A stretch of 64,000 nt of DNA from Circinella umbellata. Its lineage: Eukaryota > Mucoromycota > Mucoromycetes > Mucorales > Lichtheimiaceae. A program made the position numbers and the translations under genes. The stretch covers positions 1 to 64,000 of the forward strand of contig JAIWNF010000093.1 of the NCBI GenBank assembly GCA_025093555.1, written 5' to 3'. Shown one piece after another: positions 22,238 to 33,634 of the stretch (position 1 is its first letter; each line of letters begins with the position of its first letter). The notes under the pieces are model-generated. The model did not search any database and had not been told where the DNA came from. It saw nothing but the letters and a program-made list of their open reading frames with translations.

Positions 22238-24014
22238 TTATTGTTGCTTCGCATGTTCCAATTGTTGGATTAACGCTTGTATGCGTTGCTCTGCAGAGGC
22301 CTCCTCTTCGTTGTTCCGCAGTTCTTCCTGTTCAATTTGTTGCTGCAGTTCTTGACCCCGCAACTGCTGTGCTTGTCCTTGAAGATGCTGCACTTCCACG
22401 ATCGGTTCATATCTAATACGACGACTTTCGTCATTGGTACGAATCAACTTGATAACTGTTGATCTGTCATCATTAGAAAGATCGCTTGGACGTTTGCAGT
22501 CAATATCAGAAGGCCAGTTCACGAGCTTGACTTTCTTGTGGGTTGTGCGTTCTGAATAAGCAGCACGTTTTTTACGGCTTTTACCAGGATCGACTTTATC
22601 TATGGCTTCCTCTATTATTTACACAAAATGTTAATTACAGAGTAGTCAGCTTTTACTATACATACAAAATATACTGTATCAATTGGATATACATACGATA
22701 TGATTTAAGCATATAAGAACTTATCTCATAATTAGCAGCATGTTGTGAGCTCTGTACAGTCAACGTGTTTGCATTTGCAGCATGAGCACCAGGACGACGA
22801 ACATGAACTAATCCATTTCTAGAAGAGGAAACGTCAACAAGGATCATATCTGAAGCAGAACTGCCATTGTTTTCTGTTTATGTAGTTTCAATGATTATAT
22901 AGATACGTGTTAGTCAGAATACCCCAGTTACAAAGATATACTACATACACACATCTCATCATCCCTTTTTTACTCTACAACTTTCAGTCTCTTTCGTCCT
23001 TTCATACATATCACTTACGCTCCAATTGTCTGTTGAAATTAATCATTTCAACTCGAAAACTGTCGGCCATTGTTGATGCGGAAAACTTTATGGCATCAGT
23101 GGTCAGATCATTCATGAACTTAATACCACCAACTACAAATCATCAATAAGAATTATTTTCGTTAGTTAATACTATTTTCACTGTTGTAATTTAATCAAAT
23201 AAATTACCAGAACCATAACCGTTGGTGCTAGGCTGAATGCTTTTATGGGGTTCATGGCTGCCGGCAGCAAGAAAGCATGCACTTTCAACCCCACACTCAG
23301 TTCGCAGCATTAGGAGATTGCGGTTAAGGTAACCAATTAGTTGCCAGTAACGTGTTACCATGCTACCCTTCGTCATTACATCACTTAGATGGTTCACCGT
23401 GTTGAATTTGTGGGCTTCATCCTTCCACCACTTCTTGACACTTTCATCGAGGCTTTTCCAAGCCAAAGCCTTCTGCTTCATGATAGCTCCGGCTTGCTTC
23501 GGATCACTCGTGAGGAGCTGCTTGTCTAACATAGTTGTAAAAAACACACGTTAGTACTTAGTACTTCATTAAAACATATTAAATATTAACAACCTTCAGA
23601 AGTGTACTTGGAGGAGAGAAAGTGGGTGTATCCATTTCTTTTTCCAGAATTTCCGTGAAGCACAGGAAGGGATGAAGCACCAAAAGATTCAACATCTCTG
23701 TTGAATCTTGAGGCGATCTCTTGGCGCCGGGCCGCCAACAATTCGACTGCTGCTGTTTTAGCAAGCTCTAGTTCCATGTTAAGGGATGCTTCTTCATCAT
23801 CAGCATCATTATCCACATCTCTGTTGCTACCATCATCGATTGTCATCTGACCACCTAAACGAAGAATCTCGCTATTGATTTGGTTTACAAACGTCGAACG
23901 ATCAAAGACCAATCTTTCTACATCTACATTAATTTTCAAAGCGTCGATTTTATCGAAAGCTTCAAAAAAAATGGAGCGAAGTTGTTGGAGGGTTTCAGTG
24001 TAATTAACGGTCAT
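22238..24014 (-). CDS. HMG-box-like protein with a Gln-rich coiled-coil tail
   Basis: Five exons: 24014-23594, 23525-23208, 23132-23019, 22873-22697 and 22611-22238. All are GT-AG, phases agree, and the sum is 468 codons (467 aa). The N-terminus is a probable coiled coil (helical, LQQLRSIFFEAFDKIDAL), followed by an acidic patch. Residues about 130-180 (GYTHFLSSKY ... MKQKALAWKSLDESVKKWW ... DEAHKFN) have the spacing and aromatic/basic pattern of an HMG box, a DNA-bending domain; this is a motif-level call. The C-terminus has a basic stretch (KSRKKRAAYSERTTHKKVK) that could be a nuclear signal, and then a Gln/Glu-rich coiled coil. The start codon is only about 240 bp from the divergent MULE gene and about 50 bp from the MULE inverted repeat. 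It may be a host nuclear factor or an element-associated DNA-binding protein. Confidence 0.6.
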
Positions 24015-24060
24015 TTTATGAGAGTAATGTATTCGAAAGATAATAGGAGTGTAGCACATC

Positions 24061-27000
24061 TCCGACTAGCCAGCGCCTTCTCGATTTTACCGAACACGTG
24101 ACCCGGAAAAAAAATCGCGGATAAATTTGTTTCCGTAAAAAACTCAGTGATCAAAAAAAAAAAAAATAAAGTACCTGTTTTTTTCAAAAAGAAAATTGTT
24201 ATTATTATTATTATTACTTTTTTTTACTTTAATCACTTTAAAAATATCGAAATGGATAACAATACTGCTACCAACATCACCCCAGCCACCACTTACTGCA
24301 CTGCCTGTCATAGTTTTAAACCTACTGAGTTATTTGCAGGTAGACAGAGACAATACAAAACCTGTAAAACGTGCCGAAATCGTAGAAGCGATGTTGGTAA
24401 ACCAATCGCTGACGATTTACTCGTTACATTAGAAGAAGCATTGGAGATGATTCCTTCTCGTTACGACGATGAAGAAATAACCGAAACAAACCGAGATGAT
24501 GCGTCAATTGACTACTCGATTACTGCATACATTCGCCTCGATCAAGAAATGTTGGACATGGATGATCAGCATTTAGTTACGCATATCCGTACCAGCATTG
24601 AAGCACGCGATGGATATCATTATTATCATTATTTCACGGCTGCTACTCACTTAAAGTTTGGCAGTACATTTATTTGTTGCTGTTCTCAATCCTCGGAAAG
24701 TCAACGACAAGTTCCAGATAATCGCCGTAGAAGGATACATACACGGATGGACACATTTAGCTGTAATGGTTACATCAATGGGATGATTGATAGACCTAAT
24801 AGCTATGTTCGTATCACTATTGAGCATTCTACTGGCCATCGCGCCGCTCCTAGTGCGACAAACAACAACGTTGATCGTGAACTAATTACGTATATTAGTG
24901 AAAAATGCATTACAATGAATGCCCAAGACTTGTATTTGGATATTTTGACCGTGTATCCTAATACAATGGGTACACTCACACAAGCCCAAGTTTACTACTG
25001 GTGGAATAAATCGTTCGAAAGCCAGTATAAACTTCACAGAAATCAGTTCACGTCTACGGAAATGCATTTAGATAGAGCAGCAGCGCGAGGTGTTGAGAAA
25101 GTAAGTCACCTTTATACTATTGTACCATGGGATATAAGTTTTGAGACTATTTATGGCGAAACAGACATGGTATGATAAATAGAAAACTAGTTTATTAAGT
25201 GTAAAATAAATAAAACAGATACTTGGTCGTACCCGCCAACAATACTCTACTTTGGGCTTCACTATGCCGTTGTTCAGAGTAATATGTGAAATGGCAGAAG
25301 TTGAAGAGTTCCATGTAGATAGTACCTACAAAACCAATCGTACTGGTCATGAGCTTTTTAGTATTGTCGCGTCAGTCAATGGCATCGGGTTCCCGATTGC
25401 ATATTTCTTATTGAGAATGAACCCAATCAATGAACCCATTAACTCTAATGACCAATCTGATCCAACGAATCATACCAATCATACTACTACAATCAATACC
25501 AGCAACTCTCCAACCCCCAACATCGATAACACACCTACTACTTACGCTCCTACCGCCGAAGAAATACAAGAAGCAACACGATCACAATTAATTGCTGGAT
25601 TTTTTACTAGGTTGCGTAGCCGAGGTTTGAACCCTAGATTCATGTTCACAGACAAAGATGAAGGCCAAATCGATGCGATTAGTCAAGTTTTCGGCGGCAA
25701 TGCTGTGCGACTATGTCTTTGGCATCTAATGCGCGCTGTTAAGTTACAGCTTGCAAAGCCCAAGCTATCTAATCCACAATATAACATTAATGAAGCTGTA
25801 AATCGATTCCCATTCGTCAGTCGACAATTTCAGCCAACAGCAGATCGAAATGGAAGAAGATGTGAAAATGCTGGACATAGGGAGGCTATCGTTGTAATGA
25901 TGCGAAAGCATTACCATATGCATAGTAACATTCCGATCGAAGGAGGTACGTATAGCATTTCAAGCGTCAAGTAAAATATATTTGATCTTATAGTAATGAT
26001 TGAAATACGTAATAAATATATTTAAATTTATATATCATAGAGTATTTTACTTCTATTGAGATCCATAATCGCTGTGCAGAAGAAATATATACTTTTTGTG
26101 TACAACATAATCTTCAGGATGCTTGGGCGTATCTTTATTCTAGATGGTATCGCGATTCGTGGTGGAATAAATGGGCCCGTAGTACCAGAGTACCCATTCC
26201 CATTGGCAAAACAACAATGATGATTGAGTCACAATGGAGAATCCTGAAAAGAGATTTTTTAATTAACAGTAATCGACCACGATTAGACTTTCTTGTGTGG
26301 ATCATCATTCAAAAGCAGTTAGTTAAAGTGCATCACAACTTTATGTTAAAAGTTGTGAATCGCGCTGAAAAACTTGAATGGGAATTGGAATTTGTTCGTG
26401 AGTGGCATGTCAAAACTGGTCGTAGTGATCCAGACTCCAATAGCAGAGGGACTCGTGCAGAAAATCCTGATGCGGATCAATTATACTTACCATCATTGGA
26501 AAATTGGACATGTGGTTGTCCTTCTTTTGCCACCAGTCGCTTTATGCTTTGCAAGCATCTTATATCACGCTATCGCAATTCCACTCCATTGTTACGTAAT
26601 GTCTTTGGTGCGCATGATTACTTTATATGCCGCCAATCTATTGCTCCATATGTGAGGCTTTTGCCGGTATGTATCACATAAAGATAATATACTTTTTGAA
26701 CTTATAAGTATTTTAATGAACGTACTACTATATAGAACCATACATATCCTTTTTCTCTTGTAATACTTCCTGAAGGTGGATTAGAAGTTCCACAAACAAC
26801 AACTCGTCCAACCCGTCTAGTATCTCCACAAATAAGACCCGTCACAACGCCAAATCCACCAAATCCACCAATCCCAAGCTCTCCTACTAGCGTTTCCAAC
26901 AATGAAGAAGAAGAAGAAGGAGAAAGGGAGGATATAATAGTCAATGACCAATGGCAACAACAAATAGAAGCAGAGGAGTCGATTGCTCACCTTCAGGAAG

Positions 27001-27745
27001 CACTTGCTAATATACAGCAAGCACGTGGTGGTGCTTATAACAACTATCGTGGTTTATTAGACCAACATCAACGTGACGTCTTTGATCGTTCAGTCCGTGA
27101 TAACAACACCAATGATTACTTTCATCATGTTCGTCGGTATCGTGAACGACGACGCCGTGATCGAACGTGGCGTGACGATAATCCATATACACGCTACCTC
27201 TAAACTACATTTCTACCCATTTTTTTTCATATGTTTAGATTCCTATTTCATTTACTCATCCACTACTTTTGTTCAACAAGTGGTAAATATAATCAAACAA
27301 GGTAAGGTGAAATAGATAATAGAAATATGGTCTTTTATGAGAATCCATAAACTTATATAAAAGTAAATAAAATGATAGTCATTATTAATTAATCATATTC
27401 AAGTCTGTATTTATAATGTTTTGATGCATGGTCTTTTTATTCTACAAATATTACATGTTTCATCAAGGATCCATGTATTTCAAGATTAACTCTAAATTAT
27501 TAATTTTTACCATCATCCATTATCATTACTTTTATTATTATTATTATTATTACGTATCACTTTTTTTTATTATTATTTTTTATTATCATTTTCTATTATC
27601 ACTTTTTTATTGTCAATTTTTTTTCGTCAATTTTTTTTTTTCATTATTACTATTACCATTATCGGAATTTTAAACGGAAAAACATATTTCCTGTTTCTGA
27701 GACTCAAATGTTCGGTAAAATCGAGAAGGGGCTAGGGGGTGTCAT
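24061..27745 (+). mobile_element. MULE-type DNA transposon with inverted ends
   Basis: A 20-bp word CCTTCTCGATTTTACCGAAC at 24076-24095 recurs as a perfect inverted copy at 27710-27729. Weaker similarity continues outward (CTAGCC versus GGCTAG). The two copies enclose the MULE transposase gene. A candidate target duplication, CATCTC, lies outside both ends (24056-24061 area and about 27741-27746), shorter than the 8-11 bp usual for MULEs. The outer limits are therefore approximate. Confidence 0.65.
24252..27203 (+). CDS. MULE (Mutator-like) transposase with N-terminal zinc ribbon and SWIM finger
   Basis: Four exons: 24252-25169, 25219-25945, 26041-26666 and 26736-27203. All are GT-AG, in phase, and give 913 codons (912 aa). 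The N-terminus has CTACHSFKPTELF followed by CKTCRNRR, a paired CxxC finger that resembles the Stc1-type or zinc-ribbon modules of some fungal elements. The MULE catalytic core follows: VEEFHVDSTYKTN (first Asp), FMFTDKDEGQIDAI (second Asp), LCLWHLMRAVK (the conserved W-H pair), and a Glu in MMIESQWRILKRDF or nearby. A SWIM zinc finger (WTCGCPSFATSRFMLCKHL) comes next, then a disordered acidic region and a very Arg-rich tail. No stop interrupts the model, so the gene looks intact. The ATG at 24252 is the first in frame with the zinc finger. Confidence 0.85.
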
Positions 27746-28253
27746 CTCTCAATTTATTAGTATTATAATTTGAAGGCCGCAGAATCACGATTAATACAAT
27801 CTCATTGCGGTGAAAAATGTTTAATTGCGGTTTGCGGTCGCTTAAGTATACTGCTACCGCAATCATATACTCCAGTAATTAAGAGCTGATTGGTGGGTGT
27901 CACCAGCTGATGAATGAAAAGATAAGTCGCATAGTAAAAGTTAAGTGTAAGCGACTTCATCATAAACATTATTTTTTTTCTTTTGAAGTTAACACATAAT
28001 ACATAAGAAGCATAATTATAGCATACTACACAATGTAAAAAAAAAAAAAGAAGAGATCTCATAGTTATTTTTTATTTTTATTTTCATGTTTTCTTTTCAT
28101 GAAGTCGCTTATGCGACTTATCTTTTTATTCATATAGCTGATTAATAAAATTAGGTGGGGAAGGATAGTTAAGTGCAGGGTACATAAGGGTAGGGCATTT
28201 CAGAGTGAGGATAAAGTATTTTGTTAAGGAAATAAAAAGAAGTTTGGAATTTT
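27204..28253. other. Spacer with T-rich tracts and a foldback
   Basis: No gene. From about 27520 to 27660 there are T-rich TTATTATTA tracts. The MULE right end falls near 27710-27745, and a foldback repeat (27904-28140) follows. Confidence 0.45.
27904..28140. repeat. Foldback repeat with arms of about 43-57 bp
   Basis: The left arm (27904-27960) contains AAAGATAAGTCGCATA and AAGCGACTTCAT. The right arm (28098-28140) is their inverted, more compact copy (ATGAAGTCGC then ATGCGACTTATCTTTTT). The arms can pair around a loop of about 140 nt. The left arm itself also folds, since GTCGC and GCGAC lie within it. Possibly a small foldback transposon. Confidence 0.6.
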
Positions 28254-28730
28254 ATTTTTTCATATATTGTTCGAATCGAACGCCGCATTCTTATAGTGAA
28301 TCAGCTTCTCAAGCAGCGATGCATGGCAGGCTTTCCAATTCATCCCTTTTCTAGTTTTTTTAATTGTTCGGTAAATTCCATAGTGCGCTGATACTTTTCT
28401 TCATCAAATGACCGAATGGATGATTTTGGGTTGGTATCACTTTTTGCAGCAGCTATATCCTGATCATCATTCTCTTAAAACTATCGTTTCACTGATCGCA
28501 TTTTTTCAATCCCTTGTTGCGCATGCTAATCGATCGCAGATGAGTAGGCTAGCCGCTCACTAGTATTCAATATTTCTTGATAAACTTTGATATTGGCATC
28601 ACACATTGATTTGACAGCATCCAACACTTGAGTTTCTCGATCCAATGATTTTACCAAGATTTGTTGCAAGATTTCGAACAATCTGACCATCCGTGGAATC
28701 TTTCCAACCTTGACTTTGTCGTACGGCACA
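28254..28730 (-). pseudogene. Decayed ORF of unknown family
   Basis: Reading on the minus strand from about 28729, an open frame encodes a helical segment (VKVGKIPRMVRLFEILQQIL...) and stops at 28526. Past several stops, a second helical stretch in the same direction (SIRSFDEEKYQRTMEFTEQL) ends near 28345. Together they look like the remains of one protein broken by stops. The composition suggests a helical C-terminal domain, such as that of a Myb/SANT-type transposon accessory protein, but this is a guess. Confidence 0.3.
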
Positions 28731-30826
28731 CGTCAATCCTTTATCTCAGATAATTAAAATATAAACTAAATGTAAAAACACTAAAATAATCTCACATCGG
28801 TTGCTTTCTAAATACACAAATAATAGTTCTACCACGATGACACTTTATAACAATAGTCAAACATTCATAATCACATAATGCACAATTTAACTTAATATAA
28901 CATCAACTACAAATACAGAAAATATACATCTAAAAAATACACTCGAATACAATATTGTTTTGTTATTTGTTGAGAAATTGAGAAATCATTTAAATAATGT
29001 TAGGTATTTCATCAGCGAGTCGATAACTCCAGAGAGAGCTATCAATGTCATCTATTTGGATCCAAATTTATTTTTTGATGTTTTCCATCTAATCTGTCAC
29101 AATTGATATAACCGGATAAACTATTTTTCTCTATGCTCTGATGGATCGATTAGAGCCATAGTCGCATTGTTTTCTAAAAAGTAATAATCAAATGAATAAA
29201 TCGCTATATACTCCATTCATTATGATACATCTATCATCCAAAACTATTAATTCATAAAAAAGGGAAGAGTGATAAAAACATATTCTAGAGAGACCCTCCA
29301 AAAAAAAATTGATATTGATCAGTTTCGACGTCACTTCCAATATAATTACAGTACTAATAAAAAAAACCTGAAATACCACTTTTGATTCGTATTCGAAACT
29401 TTTTGTCGAATATACGTACAAGGGTGTTTCGCAGATATTCAGTAACAGAAAACACATTTAATACGTACATATTAAAGTTCTTGATTTTTTATTCATTTTG
29501 TGCTTGAATTTTTATTTTAATTATGCTTGAAATTTTATTTGGTTGGTGCTTGAAATTTTTTTTTGGTTAATGCTTGATTTTCATTTTCAAAAAGTGCGTG
29601 AATAATTTCGAAACATCCTGTACCAGATGATACTAACGTGGCAGCTATATTCTCTTTTTTGGAATTAAATGGATACAATCAATAATAAAATACTCATGAA
29701 CTAGTACTTTTTTATTCGTTGCTTCTGAATTATTCAAGGTGAGACAATTTGAAAGATTTAGATACTTTTCATTATTGTCTGAATATCTGCAATTTGCTGC
29801 AGAACTGTTAGTTTTATGGTATAAATCAAATAGGTCTGCTACTGTCAATGTTCTTCTCCATATAGCGTCTCTACGCTGCTTTATTAGGCAACTATTACAA
29901 AATATAGACAGCACTAATGATGAGAATAAAGATGAACATCCGACTACTAGGAAGGATTATAAACCAGCTTAGGTACAGTTGCTCCAGACATATACCGCTT
30001 TCTTTTCAATAATGGAAATAGACGGTTAGATACATTTGGGGCTCAAATACTGTGACTTATTACCAATGATGTATGGCACGCGTTGGCTGAAGTGGAACAA
30101 GATAAAGAAGACTCATTTAGAAGGAAATTATACAATTCCATCTCAGCAAAGGTCTTCCAGTAGATCGTTTTGCTTTCATGTGATAGAAGCAACTTTGATG
30201 GATAATCTTTTTTGTGATGAGAACTATACTTGATATATTTTCCAGAATAGAATTAGATAGGAACAGTTACTTCAGGAATAATCTCAACGGTTTCAGATCA
30301 ATATATCAAATCATTATAAGTGGGTAAATGCAACAAGCACAGCGTCATCAATTAGTGTTACAATACTTGAAAAAATCAAGCTACTTCTTATACTGTAAAG
30401 CGACATAAAGTAACTAATATCAACGAACAAAATAAAACGGTCATAGATTAAAATTTTACTTGTTGAATAGAGTATATTAAATATCAACTTATTAGTCTAT
30501 AATAGTTATAAATTGATCTTATTCGTAGCATTATCTGGGCAAATAAGTGGATTTGCGGCAAGTTTTTATTGACTTGTTTAACAAAAACCAATTAGATACT
30601 GGACTTTATTATAAAATAGACCATGTTCTTCACAAGATTATATAGTAAACAACCTAATTTTAACATATTTATGACCAAAAGTTATTTGTTTTGTCTTTGA
30701 AACAGAAACTGTTCTCCGCAACCAAAAAAAAAAAGAGGGCTTCCAAACCTAAAAAAGTTGCTCCGTTGGAAGTAATACAATACTTTTTTTTTTGTTATTT
30801 TTTTGAAGGGCATTCAACCGTCCTTA
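28731..30826. other. AT-rich spacer
   Basis: Short ORFs (for example 29739-29972 and 30036-30233 on the plus strand) have no recognisable domain and no convincing splice partners. The word TGCTTGAAATTTT recurs three to four times around 29490-29580. The last few hundred bases presumably hold the promoter of the Mdm31-like gene. Confidence 0.4.
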
Positions 30827-33316
30827 ATGATTCTCCGGAGGACTAGCCGGTTGCAACGCTACACTCGAACATTTAGATCCAATAAACACTTTGTTTGCCG
30901 ATCCCTTGCACCCAGTCTGTTCGTCTACCATGTCGACGCTACATGTTATCATGAAGTGTTGATAACAACCACCAGAAACAAAACAACCCTAACCGGGGGA
31001 GGAAGATTACCAAGCGCGTCGTCCACAGGGTCGTCGTCACGTCACAACTTAAATGGAACAAACCAGTTTCGTATATTTGATATGGGAGGAACTAGTATAA
31101 CTTCGTGGATGGCAGCTTGCTGCGCTGCCTTTAAGATTGCTTGTCGAGAAAAGAATACTTCCATTGAGACGTTTGTGTTAGAAGTTAAACGACATTTACA
31201 TGACTGGTTATCAGTTCAACGACGGCGGTGTAGTTATCGACCTATTACTCAATATCAACGAAAACCACAAAAGCAACAACAGTATTATAATTATAGCCAT
31301 CGTCATTATCAATTCGGTGCTGGACCTATTGCTATCATAAAGCGACAAGTACATAATAGTTCGTTTCAACCAAGTCCACATCGACCCAGTAAAGATGAGT
31401 TATTGGCACAAGCACGTGGATTTTTGGAACGGTGGAAGATTAGAATAAAGTATCCATTGATGCGACAAATGCGACCATGGACACTAAATGATATTACGGC
31501 GTTATTCTCTTGGTTATTTTTGGGTCATAGTTTATGGCTATTGGTAGGCACGACAAGTTTTGTTAGTCTTATCCTGTGGTTAGGCAATTCATTTCAATTT
31601 CAAGGTAAAAATAAATATAAAAAAAAATTATCGAGCTGTATTTTTATTCTCTCTTCAGATTTTTCAGAACCCCACATTCACATATACTCACACCCCGTAT
31701 TTACACCTATAGAATGGATTGCATACAGGATCGGACAATATCTTACTTCAGCTACGGGTGCAACAGTTGTATTTGATTCGGCTATTATGCCCAACTGGAA
31801 GGACGGTAAAATTCGTTTAAACAATGTGCATATTTATCGAATGCCACGATCTGAACGTGAAAAGTTTACGCGCCATGCTGCAATGATCAGTAGTGGACAA
31901 CGCAATCTTGTTGAAAGAGAACAACAAGCGCAACAAAAGCAACAACAACAAAAATCAATGGCAGACGATGACGATCCACTTGCTGATGTATATCTTGATG
32001 ACGATGAAAAGGACAATGAGGTATTAAAAACTTGGATGTGGTTTGATTTGACATTCGAACGTGTGGAGGTAACGCTTAGTCTGATGCGGTGGATGGATGG
32101 CAAAGGTCTAATCCAGAGTGCAGATATCAAAGGTGTTCGTGGAGTTGTGGATAGACGACATGTACGATGGACGGGTACCTATGACCCAGTAGCAGCACGA
32201 CACAAGTATACACCGGGTGATTTTGAATTGGGTAAATTTACACTGGAAGACTTACTCGTGACAGTATACCAGCCTAACGGGTTCCGTCCTTATCCTATTT
32301 CAATTTTCCAAGCACAGCTTGATCAATTCCGCAAACAATGGTTATTTTATGATATCCTGTGTGCGACATCGATTGTTGGTGCATTTGACAAATGTTTGTT
32401 TAGTGTACACTCCCCACAATTAGAGAAGAGTGTCCTTGAACAAGCAGGTCATATTGATTCCAAGATCTCGAAGTTTAGGAGTCATGATATTTATCATTAT
32501 TATCCATTTGCGAAGCCTGATCCAAATGGTGTCGTAGTCGGTGGTGAAACAGAACAATTTGGTGTATTAACGGATCAAGGTATGCGTAAGCAAGGTTATA
32601 AGCGTAAGTCACGATTACGTATTGATGGTGTTAATATTGATCATATCAATCGTGGTGTGGCTGGACCGCCTGGATGGATCACGTCCGGTACAGTTGATAC
32701 GTGTGCTGATATCTATATTCCCCAGGAAGCTTCTGAAGCTGAATCCAGCGAACTATTACGCAAGCTTGTATATGAATTGACAGATAGTATTGAATTACCA
32801 CAGCCTGTCATGCTTGGAGCTGGCAACAGTGATGATCTATTGGTCGTCGGTCGTGGAGGAAACAGTGAAGCATACAAAAAGAAAATGACTCGTGAAGAAC
32901 CTAAAAAATTTGTCATGGATATCGAGTTTCAGTTCAGAGACAGTAAAGCATCAGTACCTCTCAACACACCAGATTTGAGTTACGTCAACAATGCCATGGT
33001 ACGCCCTGTTGTTGCCTATATTAACAAAAACAAGACGATCGTTCCAATCAAATGCCGTGTTATTATGGATTTGAGCAACTTTGATGGAGCATGGTCCGGA
33101 TACGATTCAACCTTGATTGATCATATAAGTGAACAGCTTGGAAAAGGTTTTGTAGATTTGACAATGGATCAACAAAAACATAATCGACGTTTAAAGCGGA
33201 TAGGATATTGGAGTTTGCGTGAAATGCTTCGTAATCTTGTCAGTATTCATGACATGATGCGTGTTACATCACGTGGTTTTTGGAGTTATATTGGTACTGG
33301 TAGTGTCAATACATAA
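30827..33316 (+). CDS. MDM31: Mdm31/Mdm32-family mitochondrial inner-membrane protein
   Basis: Fungal Mdm31/Mdm32 proteins sit in the mitochondrial inner membrane and are needed for mitochondrial shape, inheritance and lipid homeostasis. The ATG at 30827 opens an Arg-rich, acid-poor leader (MILRRTSRLQRYTRTFRSNK) fitting a mitochondrial presequence. A membrane segment follows (ALFSWLFLGHSLWLLVGTTSFVSLILW written in parts: ALFSWLFLGH, then LWLLVGTTSF). The family signature after it (EWIAYRIGQYL ... ATVVFDSAIMPNWKDGKI) runs smoothly only if an intron at 31605-31712 is removed, joining FQ|EW. That intron is 108 bp, a multiple of three without a stop, so an unspliced reading hides it. The spliced product is 793 aa. 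A Gln-rich and acidic insert follows at about 31915-32015. Mdm31 versus Mdm32 is not decided by sequence alone. Confidence 0.85.
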   Translation: MILRRTSRLQRYTRTFRSNKHFVCRSLAPSLFVYHVDATCYHEVLITTTRNKTTLTGGGRLPSASSTGSSSRHNLNGTNQFRIFDMGGTSITSWMAACCAAFKIACREKNTSIETFVLEVKRHLHDWLSVQRRRCSYRPITQYQRKPQKQQQYYNYSHRHYQFGAGPIAIIKRQVHNSSFQPSPHRPSKDELLAQARGFLERWKIRIKYPLMRQMRPWTLNDITALFSWLFLGHSLWLLVGTTSFVSLILWLGNSFQFQGKNKYKKKLSSCIFILSSDFSEPHIHIYSHPVFTPIEWIAYRIGQYLTSATGATVVFDSAIMPNWKDGKIRLNNVHIYRMPRSEREKFTRHAAMISSGQRNLVEREQQAQQKQQQQKSMADDDDPLADVYLDDDEKDNEVLKTWMWFDLTFERVEVTLSLMRWMDGKGLIQSADIKGVRGVVDRRHVRWTGTYDPVAARHKYTPGDFELGKFTLEDLLVTVYQPNGFRPYPISIFQAQLDQFRKQWLFYDILCATSIVGAFDKCLFSVHSPQLEKSVLEQAGHIDSKISKFRSHDIYHYYPFAKPDPNGVVVGGETEQFGVLTDQGMRKQGYKRKSRLRIDGVNIDHINRGVAGPPGWITSGTVDTCADIYIPQEASEAESSELLRKLVYELTDSIELPQPVMLGAGNSDDLLVVGRGGNSEAYKKKMTREEPKKFVMDIEFQFRDSKASVPLNTPDLSYVNNAMVRPVVAYINKNKTIVPIKCRVIMDLSNFDGAWSGYDSTLIDHISEQLGKGFVDLTMDQQKHNRRLKRIGYWSLREMLRNLVSIHDMMRVTSRGFWSYIGTGSVNT

Positions 33317-33634
33317 CCAATTGTACCAGCATATATTTGTATATATAAACAACCTATCAACGCATATAAATATATACACTCACTCACTCACTCTTCACAC
33401 ATACACATATAATGCATCATTTTCTACATTTCTTCTATTCTCACCAGAACCAAGAAAAAAAATATAGTCCTCCTCTCTCCCTCTCTTCTTTATTGAACAT
33501 ACCATTTCTTTTCTTTCCCCACCCCTCTCCTCTTTTATACTATATTCTCATCATCTGTAAATAACTATCGTTTAGTATAATACGTACACAAAAAAAAAAC
33601 TACATCTTTCAATATCTTTTATTATTATTATTTT
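33317..33634. other. Convergent 3' spacer between MDM31 and REV7
   Basis: Low-complexity CT-, CACT- and A/T-rich sequence, with no gene. It holds the 3' untranslated regions of two convergent genes. Confidence 0.5.

Noticed and set aside
29739..30233. Two short plus-strand ORFs as a gene
   Set aside because: No domain, no consistent splice linkage and different frames; treated as spacer.
30803..30826. Upstream start for the Mdm31-like protein at 30803
   Set aside because: That codon is TTG; the first ATG in frame (30827) opens a good mitochondrial leader.
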